Shown: one piece after another, positions 53,134-62,423 of the stretch
How positions within the stretch are numbered: position 1 is the stretch's first letter
Layout: the number at the start of each line of letters is the position of its first letter
Assembly (NCBI RefSeq): GCF_007018905.1
Contig: NZ_CP041402.1
Coordinates: 1,290,001-1,354,000, forward strand
DNA from: Tardiphaga sp. vice304
GTDB taxonomy: Bacteria; Pseudomonadota; Alphaproteobacteria; Rhizobiales; Xanthobacteraceae
DNA: 64,000 bases
Direction: 5' to 3'
Notes under the pieces: model-generated
The model's database searches: none
Seen by the model: the letters and a program-made list of their open reading frames with translations, nothing else
What the model was told of the DNA's origin: nothing
Position numbers and translations under genes: made by a program

Positions 53134-54351
53134 TCAGCTCCGCTCGACGCTGAGGCCGAACAGCGGTCGCAATTGCGTGCCCAGGATATTCCCGAGGAAC
53201 GCTGCGACCAGCCAGAACCAGCCGTGCAGGCTGCCGGAGGCAATACCGGAGAAATACGCGCCGATGTTGCAGCCATAGGCGAGCCGCGCGCCGTAGCCGA
53301 GCAGCAGCCCGCCGAGGATCGCAGCCAGCAGCGAACGCGGTGCAATCTTCCATTGCGGACTGAACTTGCCGGCCAGGGCAGCGGCGAGCAACGCGCCGAC
53401 CACGATGCCGAAATCCATCACCGAGGTGATGTCGGCGAACACGCTGTCCTTCAGCGACGCGGCACGCGCGCCCTGCCAGTACGGCCACGACGCGACATCG
53501 ACGCCGGAGAACGCGGCGATCTTGGAGCCCCACAGCGCGAAAGCCGAAGTTATGCCCCACGGCCGGCCGGCGAGGTACAGCGTGGCGAAATTGCCGATCG
53601 CAAGTGCTATAGCGCCGGCCACCAGCGGCCACGGCCCCTCCAGGAAGCGGCGCCAGCCATGCACCTTCGACGGCGCGCCGCCGCGCAATTCGCCGTGGCG
53701 GCGCTTTTCCAGGAATACGGTGAGCGCGTAGATGCCGGCCATCGCGAGCAGGCTGAGCGCCAGCGCCGGCACCATGCCGAGCTTCTCGATCAGCGGCTGC
53801 GGCCCGATGTTCGGCTGCGCGGTCCACCATGGCAGGTGCCTGGCGCCGATCGTCGAGCCGGCGATGAACATCGCCAGCGTGACGAACATCCGGGTGTTGC
53901 CGCCGCCGGCGGTATACAGCGTGCCGGAGGCGCAGCCGCCGCCGAGCTGCATGCCGAGGCCAAACAGGAACGCGCCGGTCAGCATGCCGACGCCGACCGC
54001 GCCATATTCGCCGCGCACCGGCTGGCCGAACAGCGTGCCGTGGTCGAGCGCGGGGAAGAACAGCAGCACGGCGATCGCCAGCATGATCATCTGCGCGCGC
54101 AGCCCGGTGCCGCGGCGGTCGGAGATGAAGACGCGCCAGGCCGAGGTGAAGCCGAACAGCGCGTGATACAACGTCAGACCGAGCGCGCCGCCGAGCAGGT
54201 ACAGCGCGCCCTGCCGCCACGCGAACACATAAGCCAGCGCCACCGCGCCGCCGGCCAGCAGCGCCAGCGCGATGGCGGTGACCTTTCCGTTGATGCCGAG
54301 GCCAACGGGCCGGCCGGACAACAGCGGGGCATCGACGGACATGTCGGTCAT
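53134..54351 (-). CDS. YeeE/YedE-family sulfur transporter
   Basis: 405 residues from ATG 54351. About ten membrane segments with the conserved cysteines of thiosulfate-type importers in QLGGGCASGTLYTAGGGNTR and RLAYGCNIGAYFSGIASGSL. YeeE proteins take up thiosulfate or related sulfur species, with cysteines relaying the ion. The neighbouring sulfonate and methionine binding proteins fit a sulfur-acquisition region. The upstream frame has a further 28 codons without family match. Confidence 0.87.
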   Translation of the reverse strand: MTDMSVDAPLLSGRPVGLGINGKVTAIALALLAGGAVALAYVFAWRQGALYLLGGALGLTLYHALFGFTSAWRVFISDRRGTGLRAQMIMLAIAVLLFFPALDHGTLFGQPVRGEYGAVGVGMLTGAFLFGLGMQLGGGCASGTLYTAGGGNTRMFVTLAMFIAGSTIGARHLPWWTAQPNIGPQPLIEKLGMVPALALSLLAMAGIYALTVFLEKRRHGELRGGAPSKVHGWRRFLEGPWPLVAGAIALAIGNFATLYLAGRPWGITSAFALWGSKIAAFSGVDVASWPYWQGARAASLKDSVFADITSVMDFGIVVGALLAAALAGKFSPQWKIAPRSLLAAILGGLLLGYGARLAYGCNIGAYFSGIASGSLHGWFWLVAAFLGNILGTQLRPLFGLSVERS

Positions 54352-54419
54352 GGGGCAGGCCTTGCAGTGATTAGTATGATCGATAGATATACGATTGCGG
54401 CCTGCGATCAAGCGCGGAG

Positions 54420-54625
54420 AGGCTGGTCGTTCCACCTCCGCCCCCTAGCGAAGCTTCGCTCACGCGGGGCCGAGGCAAGAAGGAACCGCAGGCCTCTCCC
54501 CGTCATTGCGAGGAGCCCTTGCGACGAAGCAATCCAGTTTTTTCCGCGCGTGCGGCTTTCTGGATTGCCGCGTCGCTTTGCTAAGGGGAAAGCCAGAGGC
54601 ATTCCTTGAGCTCGCAATGACGGCG
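54420..54625. repeat. Intergenic repeat (CCGTCATTGCGAGG type)
   Basis: CCTCTCCCCGTCATTGCGAG and CTCGCAATGACGGCGGCGGG in inverted orientation, with GAAGCAATCCAG and CTGGATTGCCGCGTCG between, as at 38480. A small CTAGCGAAGCTTCGCT hairpin precedes it. Confidence 0.8.
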
Positions 54626-54639
54626 GCGGGTACCGTAAT

Positions 54640-55359
54640 TCAATCCCGCCGCCACAGCCTGACGGCAAACGCGCCGACCATGCCGGCCAGCACGAACCAC
54701 GTCGCGGCATAGACCAGATGGTTGTTGGGCAGGCGGATCACGGTCAGCCCGCCGACCGGCACCGGCTGCGACGGATCCTCCGCGGCATCGATGAAATACG
54801 GCGCAACCTCACCGAGCCCCCGCGCTTGCGCGATCGCGGCTGTGTCGCGCGAGAACCAGCGGTCGGCTGCGGGGTCGTTGGCGCGCAGGAAGCCGCCTTT
54901 CGGCTCGGTGATGCGCAGCAGGCCGGTGATTTCGGCGCGCGGCGGCAGCGCCGGCAGCGCCGCCTTGTTGTCGGTGGGCACGAAACCGCGGTTGATCAGG
55001 ACAATGAAGCCGGCGTCGGTGCGCAGCGGCGTCAGCAGCCAGTTTCCAGCCCCCTGCGCGGTGACGGCCTGCACCCGCGTATCCCTGTCGCGCAGCCACT
55101 CGCCCGAAGCGCGGACATGGCGGTAGGCGTCGGTGGCGGCGGAGATCGAGGGCCAGGCGGCGGGAGCGGGCGCATCGACCAGGGGCGCATCGACGCGCGC
55201 GTCGATCTGCGCGATCAGATCGAGCTTCCAGGCGCGGCGCTCGACCTGCCAGATGCCGAGCCCCAGCAGCAAGGCGGCGGCCAGCACCACGGTGCCGAAC
55301 AGCAGATGGAATCGCAGCGGGCGTGGCGAAGGAGAGACGCCGTCGCCCGCGCGGCTCAC
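54640..55359 (-). CDS. SURF1-family oxidase assembly protein
   Basis: 239 residues from GTG 55359, overlapping the cyoD stop by four bases. SURF1 signature at both ends: membrane span then LGIWQVERRAWKLDLIAQ, and NNHLVYAATWFVLAGMVGAF at the C-terminus. The central domain has GFIVLINRGFVPTDNK. In oxidases it helps insert haem into subunit I. Here it is the last gene of cyoABCD, so it should serve this enzyme. Confidence 0.9.
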   Translation of the reverse strand: MSRAGDGVSPSPRPLRFHLLFGTVVLAAALLLGLGIWQVERRAWKLDLIAQIDARVDAPLVDAPAPAAWPSISAATDAYRHVRASGEWLRDRDTRVQAVTAQGAGNWLLTPLRTDAGFIVLINRGFVPTDNKAALPALPPRAEITGLLRITEPKGGFLRANDPAADRWFSRDTAAIAQARGLGEVAPYFIDAAEDPSQPVPVGGLTVIRLPNNHLVYAATWFVLAGMVGAFAVRLWRRD

Positions 55360-55751
55360 GGCATGTTCTTCATGGCTTCCGGCGACATCGTCGGCATCAT
55401 GTTGGTGTTGAGGTGGTACATGACCCACAACGAACCGGACAGCGCGATGACGATCACGATCACCGTGAAGATCATCGCCATCACGGTCCAGCCGCCCTCG
55501 GACTTCGAGTTCATGTGCAGGAAGTACACCATGTGCACGACAATCTGCACCAGCGCGAAGGCCATTACGATGAAAGCCGTGACCTGCTTGTTCTCGATCG
55601 TGCCGGACATCACCAGCCAGAACGGAATCGCCGTCAGGATCACCGACAGCACGAAGCCGACGATATAGTCGCGGCGCGAGCCATGCGCGGCGCCGTCGTC
55701 GTGATGCGTATCGCCGTGGGCTGCCGCGTTAGGCGTGTCGTGAGCGGTCAT
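55356..55751 (-). CDS. cyoD: Cytochrome o ubiquinol oxidase subunit IV
   Basis: 131 residues from ATG 55751. A His-rich cytosolic start (HGDTHHDDGAAHGS) and three membrane segments, with QIVVHMVYFLHMNSKSEGGW, the CyoD signature. Overlaps cyoC by four bases. Confidence 0.93.
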   Translation of the reverse strand: MTAHDTPNAAAHGDTHHDDGAAHGSRRDYIVGFVLSVILTAIPFWLVMSGTIENKQVTAFIVMAFALVQIVVHMVYFLHMNSKSEGGWTVMAMIFTVIVIVIALSGSLWVMYHLNTNMMPTMSPEAMKNMP

Positions 55752-56383
55752 CGCAGCATTCCCAGCAAATAGACGAAGGTGAAGACGCCGATCCAGATCA
55801 CGTCGAGGAAATGCCAGAACAGGCTGAGGCACATCAGGCGACGCTTGTTGGCCGGGATCAGGCCATGCTTGCCGACCTGCGCCATCAGCGTGCCCAGCCA
55901 GATCAGGCCGAAGGTGACGTGCAGGCCGTGGGTACCGACCAGCGTGAAGAACGCCGACAGGAAAGCGCTGCGCTGCGGCGTGGCGCCCTCGTGGATCAGG
56001 CTGTGGAACTCATGCAGTTCGATGCCGAGGAAGGCGAGGCCGAACAGGCCGGTCAATCCCAGCCAGATCAGCGACGACCGCTTGTCGTTCTCCTGCACCG
56101 ACAGCATCGCAAAGCCGTAGGTGATCGACGAGAACAGCAGCATCGCGGTATTGAGCGCCACCAGTGGCAGTTCGAACAGGTCCTTCGGCGAAGGACCTGC
56201 GGCATAGTTGGCGCCGACCACGCCGTAGATCGCAAACAGCATCGCGAACAGCAGGCAATCGCTCATCAGATAGAGCCAGAACCCCAGCATCGTGCTGCCG
56301 CCCTCGGAGTGGTCCGCGTCGTCGCTCAGGTAGAACGACGGCACCGTGGTTTCGGCCTCGGGAAGAATGTTGGCTGTCGACAT
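55748..56383 (-). CDS. cyoC: Cytochrome o ubiquinol oxidase subunit III
   Basis: 211 residues, five membrane segments. FWLYLMSDCLLFAMLFAIYG and LVGTHGLHVTFGLIWLG and FWHFLDVIWIGVFTFVYLLG are typical of CyoC. Four bases from the cyoB start region; same operon. Confidence 0.95.
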   Translation of the reverse strand: MSTANILPEAETTVPSFYLSDDADHSEGGSTMLGFWLYLMSDCLLFAMLFAIYGVVGANYAAGPSPKDLFELPLVALNTAMLLFSSITYGFAMLSVQENDKRSSLIWLGLTGLFGLAFLGIELHEFHSLIHEGATPQRSAFLSAFFTLVGTHGLHVTFGLIWLGTLMAQVGKHGLIPANKRRLMCLSLFWHFLDVIWIGVFTFVYLLGMLR

Positions 56384-56386
56384 CGA

Positions 56387-58393
56387 TCAGACTCCGGCCG
56401 TCAGCAGACGCGTGCGCGCATCTTCGGTCGCGATCACTTCCTCGACGGGGATGTGGTAATCGCGATGATAGTTGAAGGTGTGGTGGATGGCGACCGCCAG
56501 CAGAGCGACGAAGCTTAAGGCTGCCAGCCACCAGATGTACCAGATCAGGCCGACCGCCATCACCATGCTCAGCCCCGCCAGATAGACCCCGGTGGCGGTT
56601 CTCTTCGGCATGTGTATCGGCTTGAACCCGCTGGTCGGACGAACGTAGCCGCGCTTCTTCATGTCGGCGTAGCTGTCGCCGTCGTAGATCACCGGGGTGA
56701 ACGCGAAGTTATAGTCCGGCGGCGGTGACGAGGTTGCCCATTCCAGCGTGCGGCCGTTCCAGGGATCGCCCGTGGTGTCGCGCAGCTTTTCGCGATTCCA
56801 GATCGAGACGGCGAACTGCATCAGCATGGCGCCGATACCGATCGCGATCATCACGGCGCCGATGGCGGCGACGATGAAGAAGATCTGGTACGACGGATCG
56901 TCGAAGTGGCGCAGGCGGCGCGTCACGCCCATCAGGCCGAGCACGTAGAGCGGCATGAAGGCGACGTAGAAGCCCGGCACCCAGAACCAGAACGAGATCT
57001 TGCCCCAGAACGGATCGAGCTTGAAGCCGAACGCCTTCGGGAACCAGTAGTTGACGCCGGCGAACAGGCCGAACAGCACGCCGCCGATGATCACGTTGTG
57101 GAAATGCGCGATCAGGAACAGCGAGTTGTGCAGCACGAAGTCGGCCGGCGGCACCGCGAGCAGAACGCCGGTCATGCCGCCGATCACGAAGGTGATCATG
57201 AACGCGATTGTCCACATCATCGGCAGTTCGAAGCGGATCCGGCCGCGATACATCGTGAACAGCCAGTTGAAGATCTTCGCGCCGGTCGGGATCGAGATCA
57301 CCATCGTCGTGATGCCGAAGAACGAGTTGACGCTCGCCCCCGAGCCCATGGTGAAGAAGTGGTGCAGCCAGACCAGATACGACAGGATGGTGATGACGGC
57401 GGTGGCGTAGACCATCGAGGTATAGCCGAACAGGCGCTTGCCGGAGAAGGTCGAAACCACTTCCGAGAAGATGCCGAACGCCGGCAAAATCAGGATGTAA
57501 ACCTCCGGATGGCCCCAGATCCAGATCAGGTTCACATACATCATCGGGTTGCCGCCGAGATCGTTGGTGAAGAAGTTGGTGCCGACGTAGCGATCCAGCG
57601 ACAGCAGCGCGAGCACCGCGGTCAGCACCGGGAAGGACGCCACGATCAGGATGTTGGTGCACAGCGAGGTCCAGACGAAGATCGGCATCTTCATCATGCT
57701 CATGCTGGGTGCGCGCATCTTGACGATGGTGGCGATCAGGTTGACGCCGGACAATGTCGTGCCCACGCCCGCGACCTGCAGCGCCCATATGTAATAGTCG
57801 ACGCCGACGTCCGGGCTGTAGCCGACCCCCGACAACGGCGGATAGGCCAGCCAGCCGGTGCGGGCAAATTCGCCGACGAACAGTGACATCATCACGATCA
57901 GCGCGCCGGCGACCGTCATCCAGAACGAGAAGTTGTTCAGGAACGGGAACGACACGTCGCGGGCGCCGATCTGCAGCGGCACGGCGAAGTTCATCAGGCC
58001 GGTGACGAACGGCATCGCCACGAAGAAGATCATGATCACGCCATGAGCGGTGAACACCTGGTCGTAATGGTGCGCGGGCAGGAAGCCGTCATTGGCGCCG
58101 AAGGCCATCGCCTGCTGGGCGCGCATCAAGAGAGCATCGGAAAAACCGCGCACCAGCATGACCAGCGCGAGAATGCAGTACATGATGCCGATCTTCTTGT
58201 GATCGACGGACGTGAACCACTCCCTCCAGAGGTAACCCCATAGCTTGAAGTAGGTCAGCGCGCCGAGCAGAACGATGCCGCCCACCATGACACCGATGAA
58301 AGTGACGAGCAGGATCGGATCATGCAGCGGGAAGGATTCCAGCGTGAGGCGGCCGAAGATCGGGCTGATCGCGAGAGCGGGGGTAGACATCAT
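56387..58393 (-). CDS. cyoB: Cytochrome o ubiquinol oxidase subunit I
   Basis: 668 residues, about 15 membrane segments. Haem and copper ligands are all present: low-spin haem His in [18 protein letters not shown], CuB His and the cross-linked Tyr in [17 protein letters not shown], the CuB His pair in [13 protein letters not shown], and the haem o3 and b His in [15 protein letters not shown]. The proton-channel Glu of GHPEVY is present. It reduces oxygen to water with electrons from ubiquinol and pumps protons. Confidence 0.97.
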   Translation of the reverse strand: MMSTPALAISPIFGRLTLESFPLHDPILLVTFIGVMVGGIVLLGALTYFKLWGYLWREWFTSVDHKKIGIMYCILALVMLVRGFSDALLMRAQQAMAFGANDGFLPAHHYDQVFTAHGVIMIFFVAMPFVTGLMNFAVPLQIGARDVSFPFLNNFSFWMTVAGALIVMMSLFVGEFARTGWLAYPPLSGVGYSPDVGVDYYIWALQVAGVGTTLSGVNLIATIVKMRAPSMSMMKMPIFVWTSLCTNILIVASFPVLTAVLALLSLDRYVGTNFFTNDLGGNPMMYVNLIWIWGHPEVYILILPAFGIFSEVVSTFSGKRLFGYTSMVYATAVITILSYLVWLHHFFTMGSGASVNSFFGITTMVISIPTGAKIFNWLFTMYRGRIRFELPMMWTIAFMITFVIGGMTGVLLAVPPADFVLHNSLFLIAHFHNVIIGGVLFGLFAGVNYWFPKAFGFKLDPFWGKISFWFWVPGFYVAFMPLYVLGLMGVTRRLRHFDDPSYQIFFIVAAIGAVMIAIGIGAMLMQFAVSIWNREKLRDTTGDPWNGRTLEWATSSPPPDYNFAFTPVIYDGDSYADMKKRGYVRPTSGFKPIHMPKRTATGVYLAGLSMVMAVGLIWYIWWLAALSFVALLAVAIHHTFNYHRDYHIPVEEVIATEDARTRLLTAGV

Positions 58394-58415
58394 GAAAACC
58401 GTTTCGCAGGAGGTG

Positions 58416-59609
58416 TTAACTGGGCTCGCCGAGACGGGCGATGCTGAAGGGACGCAGACGCGGCAGGCCGGGTTTTGGCAGACCGACGCCGACCATGGCC
58501 GCAGGATCGCGCGGGTTGATCACCGGTGACGCCTGGGCATGGGTGGTGCCCATCGGCTCTTCGACGGTGCACAGCGTAGTCACGAAGGACGGTGCGGCGG
58601 CCAGCGGCGCATCGCGGCGGGCATATTTGTCCTTGGCCAGCGGCAGCGTGTTGTTGATGCTGGCCATGCCGCCGCCGCCCCGGACGTCGATCCGCATCAT
58701 TTCGTCCTGGCACATCTTGCCGGGCTGGACGCACATGTTGAGCGCGGCATGGTAAAGGTCGGGGGGCACCGAGCTGAAATAGCGCGGCGGCTCGTTCTCG
58801 GAGGGCTCCTCCAGCTTCAGATAGCCGGCACGATCGAGCGCGGTGCCGTCCTTCTTGACCTTGGCGACCCACTTGTCGAAGTTTTCGACGCTCTGGCCGT
58901 AAAAGCGGAACTTCATGCCCGAGAAGCCGGCGCCGCTGTAATTGGCGGAGAAGCCGTCATAGTCGCCGGGCTTGTTGATGACGGCGTGCAGCTTGGTCTG
59001 CATCGCCGGCATCGCGTAGATCTGGCCTGCCAGCGCCGGCACGTAGAACGAGTTCATCACCGTACCCGAGGTGATCTGGAAATTGATCGGCCGGTTCACC
59101 GGGGCGGCGAGTTCGTTGACGGTGGCGATGCCGAGCTGCGGGTAGATGAACACCCACTTCCAGTCGAGCGCGACGACCTGCACCTGCAGCGGCTCCGTGC
59201 CGGGCTTCACAGGGTTGCCGGACGACACCCGGTCGAGTTGGCGATAGGGATCGAGCAGATGGGTGCCGGTCCAGGTGATGGCGCCGAGGCAGATGATGAT
59301 CAGCAAGGGTGCTGCCCAGATCACCAGCTCGAGCTGGGTCGAGTGGTCCCAGTCCGGCTCGTAGCGCGCCTCGGTGTTCGCCGCGCGATACCGCCAGGCA
59401 AACAGCACAGTGAGCGCGATCACCGGAATGATGATAAGAAGCATCAGCCCGGTGGAAATCAGCAGCAGGTCGCGCTGTTGCGCGGCGATGTCGCCGGCCG
59501 GACGAAGCACGACCGCGTTGCAGCCGGACAACAATGCCACCAGCGGCAGGGCCGCTGCGACGCGAAGGATCGAGGTGCGGCTGAGCCGGCTGTATAGTGA
59601 AATGCGCAT
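58416..59609 (-). CDS. cyoA: Cytochrome o ubiquinol oxidase subunit II
   Basis: 397 residues. Lipoprotein signal with lipobox LLSGC, then two membrane segments and a cupredoxin-like periplasmic domain ([40 protein letters not shown]). The CuA cysteines are absent, as expected for a quinol oxidase. First gene of cyoABCD-SURF1. Its promoter region is shared with a divergent MFS gene and holds a perfect dyad at 59644. Confidence 0.95.
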   Translation of the reverse strand: MRISLYSRLSRTSILRVAAALPLVALLSGCNAVVLRPAGDIAAQQRDLLLISTGLMLLIIIPVIALTVLFAWRYRAANTEARYEPDWDHSTQLELVIWAAPLLIIICLGAITWTGTHLLDPYRQLDRVSSGNPVKPGTEPLQVQVVALDWKWVFIYPQLGIATVNELAAPVNRPINFQITSGTVMNSFYVPALAGQIYAMPAMQTKLHAVINKPGDYDGFSANYSGAGFSGMKFRFYGQSVENFDKWVAKVKKDGTALDRAGYLKLEEPSENEPPRYFSSVPPDLYHAALNMCVQPGKMCQDEMMRIDVRGGGGMASINNTLPLAKDKYARRDAPLAAAPSFVTTLCTVEEPMGTTHAQASPVINPRDPAAMVGVGLPKPGLPRLRPFSIARLGEPS

Positions 59610-59643
59610 GGAATTTCGTTACACGCGGCTTCGCGGAGCGCAC

Positions 59644-59662
59644 ATTGGACATTTTGTCCAAT
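59644..59662. promoter_or_regulatory. Perfect 19-base dyad between cyoA and the MFS gene
   Basis: ATTGGACA, TTT, TGTCCAAT: arms fully complementary, 35 bases upstream of the cyoA start codon. Position and symmetry suggest an operator for a dimeric regulator of the cyo operon, the MFS gene or both. The protein that binds is unknown. Confidence 0.6.
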
Positions 59663-59753
59663 CACTGTGGGCGCTCAAATCGCGTAGCGATCCTGCACAA
59701 GAATGCTCGCAGTCACCAATGCTCGCCGGCTTCATGAGAATTTTACGCAGGGA

Positions 59754-61088
59754 ATGACCGACGTCATGAGCACTATGCCCACCGAAGTGACGACGATGGA
59801 ACGCGATGCCAGGGGCATCAACGCGACGCACGGCGTGGTTGCGCCGGGCGAAATCGCCATTGGCGTGATCATCGGCCGAACCTCGGAGTTCTTCGACTTC
59901 TTCGTCTATGCGATCGCCTCGGTGCTGGTGTTTCCGAAACTGGTGTTTCCGAATACCGATCCCCTGATGGGGACGCTGTATTCCTTTGCCATCTTCGCGC
60001 TGGCCTTCATCGCCCGCCCGATCGGTTCGCTGATCTTCATCTGGGTCGACCGTGAGTACGGCCGCGGCATGAAGCTGACGATCGCCATATTCCTGCTCGG
60101 CGGCTCCACCGCCGCCGTCGCCTTCCTGCCCGGACACGCCCAGATCGGCGCCTGGTCGGGCATCATGCTGGCGCTGTTCCGGATCGGTCAGGGCGTGGCG
60201 TTGGGCGGCGCCTGGGACGGCCTGGCCTCGCTGCTGGCGCTGAACGCGCCGGAAGGCAAGCGCGGCTGGTATGCGATGATCCCGCAGCTCGGCGCGCCGA
60301 TCGGCCTGATGATCGCCAGCGCGCTGTTCGCCTTCTTCCTCACCAGCCTGTCGGCGGCCGATTTCCTCGACTGGGGCTGGCGTTATCCGTTTTTCGTGGC
60401 CTTCGCGATCAACGTGGTCGCGCTGTTCGCCCGGCTGCGCATCGTATCGACCACGGAATACACCAACCTGTTCGAGAGCCGCGAATTGCAGCCCTCGCCG
60501 GTGATCGAGACCGTGCGCCACCAGGGCCGCAATGTGCTGATCGGCGCTTTTGCGCCGCTGGCGAGCTTTGCGCTGTTCCACATGGTCACGGTGTTCCCGC
60601 TGTCCTGGGTGTTCCTCTATACCAAGGAAGACCCGGTACGCTTCCTGATGATCGAGATCGTCGGCGCCGTATTCGGCATCCTGGCGATGTTTGCGTCCGG
60701 CTATATTGCCGACCGCATCGGCCGCCGTTCGCTGCTTGGCAGCTGCGCGGTGGCGATCGCCGTGTTCAGCGGTTTTGCCCCGCAATTGCTCGACGGCGGC
60801 ACCGTCGGCGAAGTGGTCTTCATGGTCACCGGCTTCATCCTGCTCGGCTTCTCGTTCGGCCAGTCGTCCGGCGTGGTGTCGTCGAATTTCGGCACGACGT
60901 ACCGCTACACCGGCTCGGCCCTGACGTCGGATCTTGCCTGGCTGGTCGGCGCCGGCTTCGCGCCGTTCGTCGCGCTGTATCTGGCCAACCATTTCGGGCT
61001 GCTGGCCGCCGGCGCCTATCTGCTGTCGGGCGCGCTGGCCACGCTGATCGCGCTCGGGATCAACAAGGAGCTCGCTCAGAAGAACTGA
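59754..61088 (+). CDS. MFS transporter, metabolite/proton symporter type
   Basis: 444 residues from ATG 59754 (AGGGA upstream; ATG 59766 is possible). Twelve membrane segments. IGVIIGRTSEFFDFFVYAIA at the start, then ARPIGSLIFIWVDREYGRGM, the MFS loop motif, and GLASLLALNAPEGKRGWYAM. It fits the MHS group that imports organic acids or betaines with protons. Substrate unknown. Divergent from cyoA, 144 bases apart. Confidence 0.87.
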   Translation: MTDVMSTMPTEVTTMERDARGINATHGVVAPGEIAIGVIIGRTSEFFDFFVYAIASVLVFPKLVFPNTDPLMGTLYSFAIFALAFIARPIGSLIFIWVDREYGRGMKLTIAIFLLGGSTAAVAFLPGHAQIGAWSGIMLALFRIGQGVALGGAWDGLASLLALNAPEGKRGWYAMIPQLGAPIGLMIASALFAFFLTSLSAADFLDWGWRYPFFVAFAINVVALFARLRIVSTTEYTNLFESRELQPSPVIETVRHQGRNVLIGAFAPLASFALFHMVTVFPLSWVFLYTKEDPVRFLMIEIVGAVFGILAMFASGYIADRIGRRSLLGSCAVAIAVFSGFAPQLLDGGTVGEVVFMVTGFILLGFSFGQSSGVVSSNFGTTYRYTGSALTSDLAWLVGAGFAPFVALYLANHFGLLAAGAYLLSGALATLIALGINKELAQKN

Positions 61089-61236
61089 GCGCTGTCCCCT
61101 GGTAGAGGATCGACGACGCGCCGAGCTTCCCACGGCCATTCCGCACAGCGAACCCGCATGGCCCTACGCGCGGCTGCGGGTTGCGCCGTTCCCCGCTGTG
61201 CGCCATATGGTCCTTATCTGTCACAGAGTGCGCGCC

Positions 61237-62328
61237 ATGGCCCATCCGATTCCCGAAGTCCTGCAAGCCTTTGCCCTGGGCGAAATGGTCGTGGTCACCG
61301 ACGATGACGACCGCGAGGGCGAAGGCGACCTGATCGTCGCAGCCGCATTCTGCACCGCGGAGAAGATGGCCTTCATCATCCGCCATACCTCCGGCATCGT
61401 GTGCGCGCCGATCACCACCGAGGACGCCCGCCGCCTGCGGCTCGATCCGATGGTGATGAACAACGACTCGAACCACACCACCGCCTTTACCGTTTCGATC
61501 GACTACAAGCCCGACAACGGCACCGGGATCTCCGCCGACGAGCGCGCCTCCTGCTGCCGCGCGCTGGCCAATCCCAATGCCGGCGCCAATGATTTCTCGC
61601 GCCCCGGCCACATCTTTCCGCTGATCGCGCGGGAAGGTGGCGTGTTGATGCGCTCCGGCCATACCGAGGCCGCGGTCGATCTGTGCAAGCTTGCCAATCT
61701 GGCGCCGGTCGGCGTCATCAGCGAGCTGATGAACGATGACGGCACCGTGATGAAGGGTCAGCAGGTCGTCGATTTCGCGGCGAAGCATGGCCTCAAGCAC
61801 GTCACCATCGCCGACATGATCGCCCATCGCCAGGCCCGTGAGAAACTCATCGAGCGCGTCTCCAGCTTTATCACCGACAGCCCGATCGGACCGCTGCAGG
61901 GCTATTCCTACCGCTCGCCGTTCGACCCGATCCATCACGTCGCCTTCGTCTACGGCCATGTCGGCGCAGGCAAGAACGTGCTGACCCGGTTTCACAAGCC
62001 CAACATCGTCAAGGACATATTCTTCGGCCCGAAGCATCTGCAGAGTGTGCTGGAGCACTTCAAGAAGGCCGGCAGCGGCGTGCTGGTCTATCTGCGCGAT
62101 GGCGCTGCCGGCGTGCCGGTGACGCCGATCGATGCCCCGTCCTCGGCGGAGGCCGACCGTAACAAGCAGTGGCGCGAGATCGGCGTCGGCGCCCAGATCC
62201 TGCGCGATCTCGGCGTCACCTCGATCCGCAACCTGAGCTCATCGAGCCACGAATATATGGGCCTGTCCGGTTTCGGTATCGAGATCGTCTGCAACGAACA
62301 GCTTGATGGCGATACGCCAAAGACCTAA
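61237..62328 (+). CDS. ribB: 3,4-dihydroxy-2-butanone 4-phosphate synthase with decayed RibA-like domain
   Basis: 363 residues from ATG 61237 (the frame is open to 61198). The N-terminal half is a full RibB: VVVTDDDDREGEGDLIVAAA (acidic metal loop), GIVCAPITTEDARRLRL, NDSNHTTAFTVSIDYKPDNG and FSRPGHIFPLIAREGGVLMR, with SGHTEAAVDLCKLANLAPVG. It makes the four-carbon riboflavin precursor from ribulose 5-phosphate. The C-terminal half aligns with GTP cyclohydrolase II but lacks its zinc cysteines: where that enzyme has a C-x-D-x-F-x-x-x-x-C-x-C pattern, this has NIVKDIFFGPKHLQSVL. That part cannot hydrolyse GTP. Confidence 0.9.
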   Translation: MAHPIPEVLQAFALGEMVVVTDDDDREGEGDLIVAAAFCTAEKMAFIIRHTSGIVCAPITTEDARRLRLDPMVMNNDSNHTTAFTVSIDYKPDNGTGISADERASCCRALANPNAGANDFSRPGHIFPLIAREGGVLMRSGHTEAAVDLCKLANLAPVGVISELMNDDGTVMKGQQVVDFAAKHGLKHVTIADMIAHRQAREKLIERVSSFITDSPIGPLQGYSYRSPFDPIHHVAFVYGHVGAGKNVLTRFHKPNIVKDIFFGPKHLQSVLEHFKKAGSGVLVYLRDGAAGVPVTPIDAPSSAEADRNKQWREIGVGAQILRDLGVTSIRNLSSSSHEYMGLSGFGIEIVCNEQLDGDTPKT

Positions 62329-62423
62329 ACTTGACGTCTTGCGCGCGGGTTCCGTATTCCGGTTTGCGACAGCAGGACGCGCCACTTCAATAGCCAGAAA
62401 ATAACGATCTGAAAGGGATTTCG

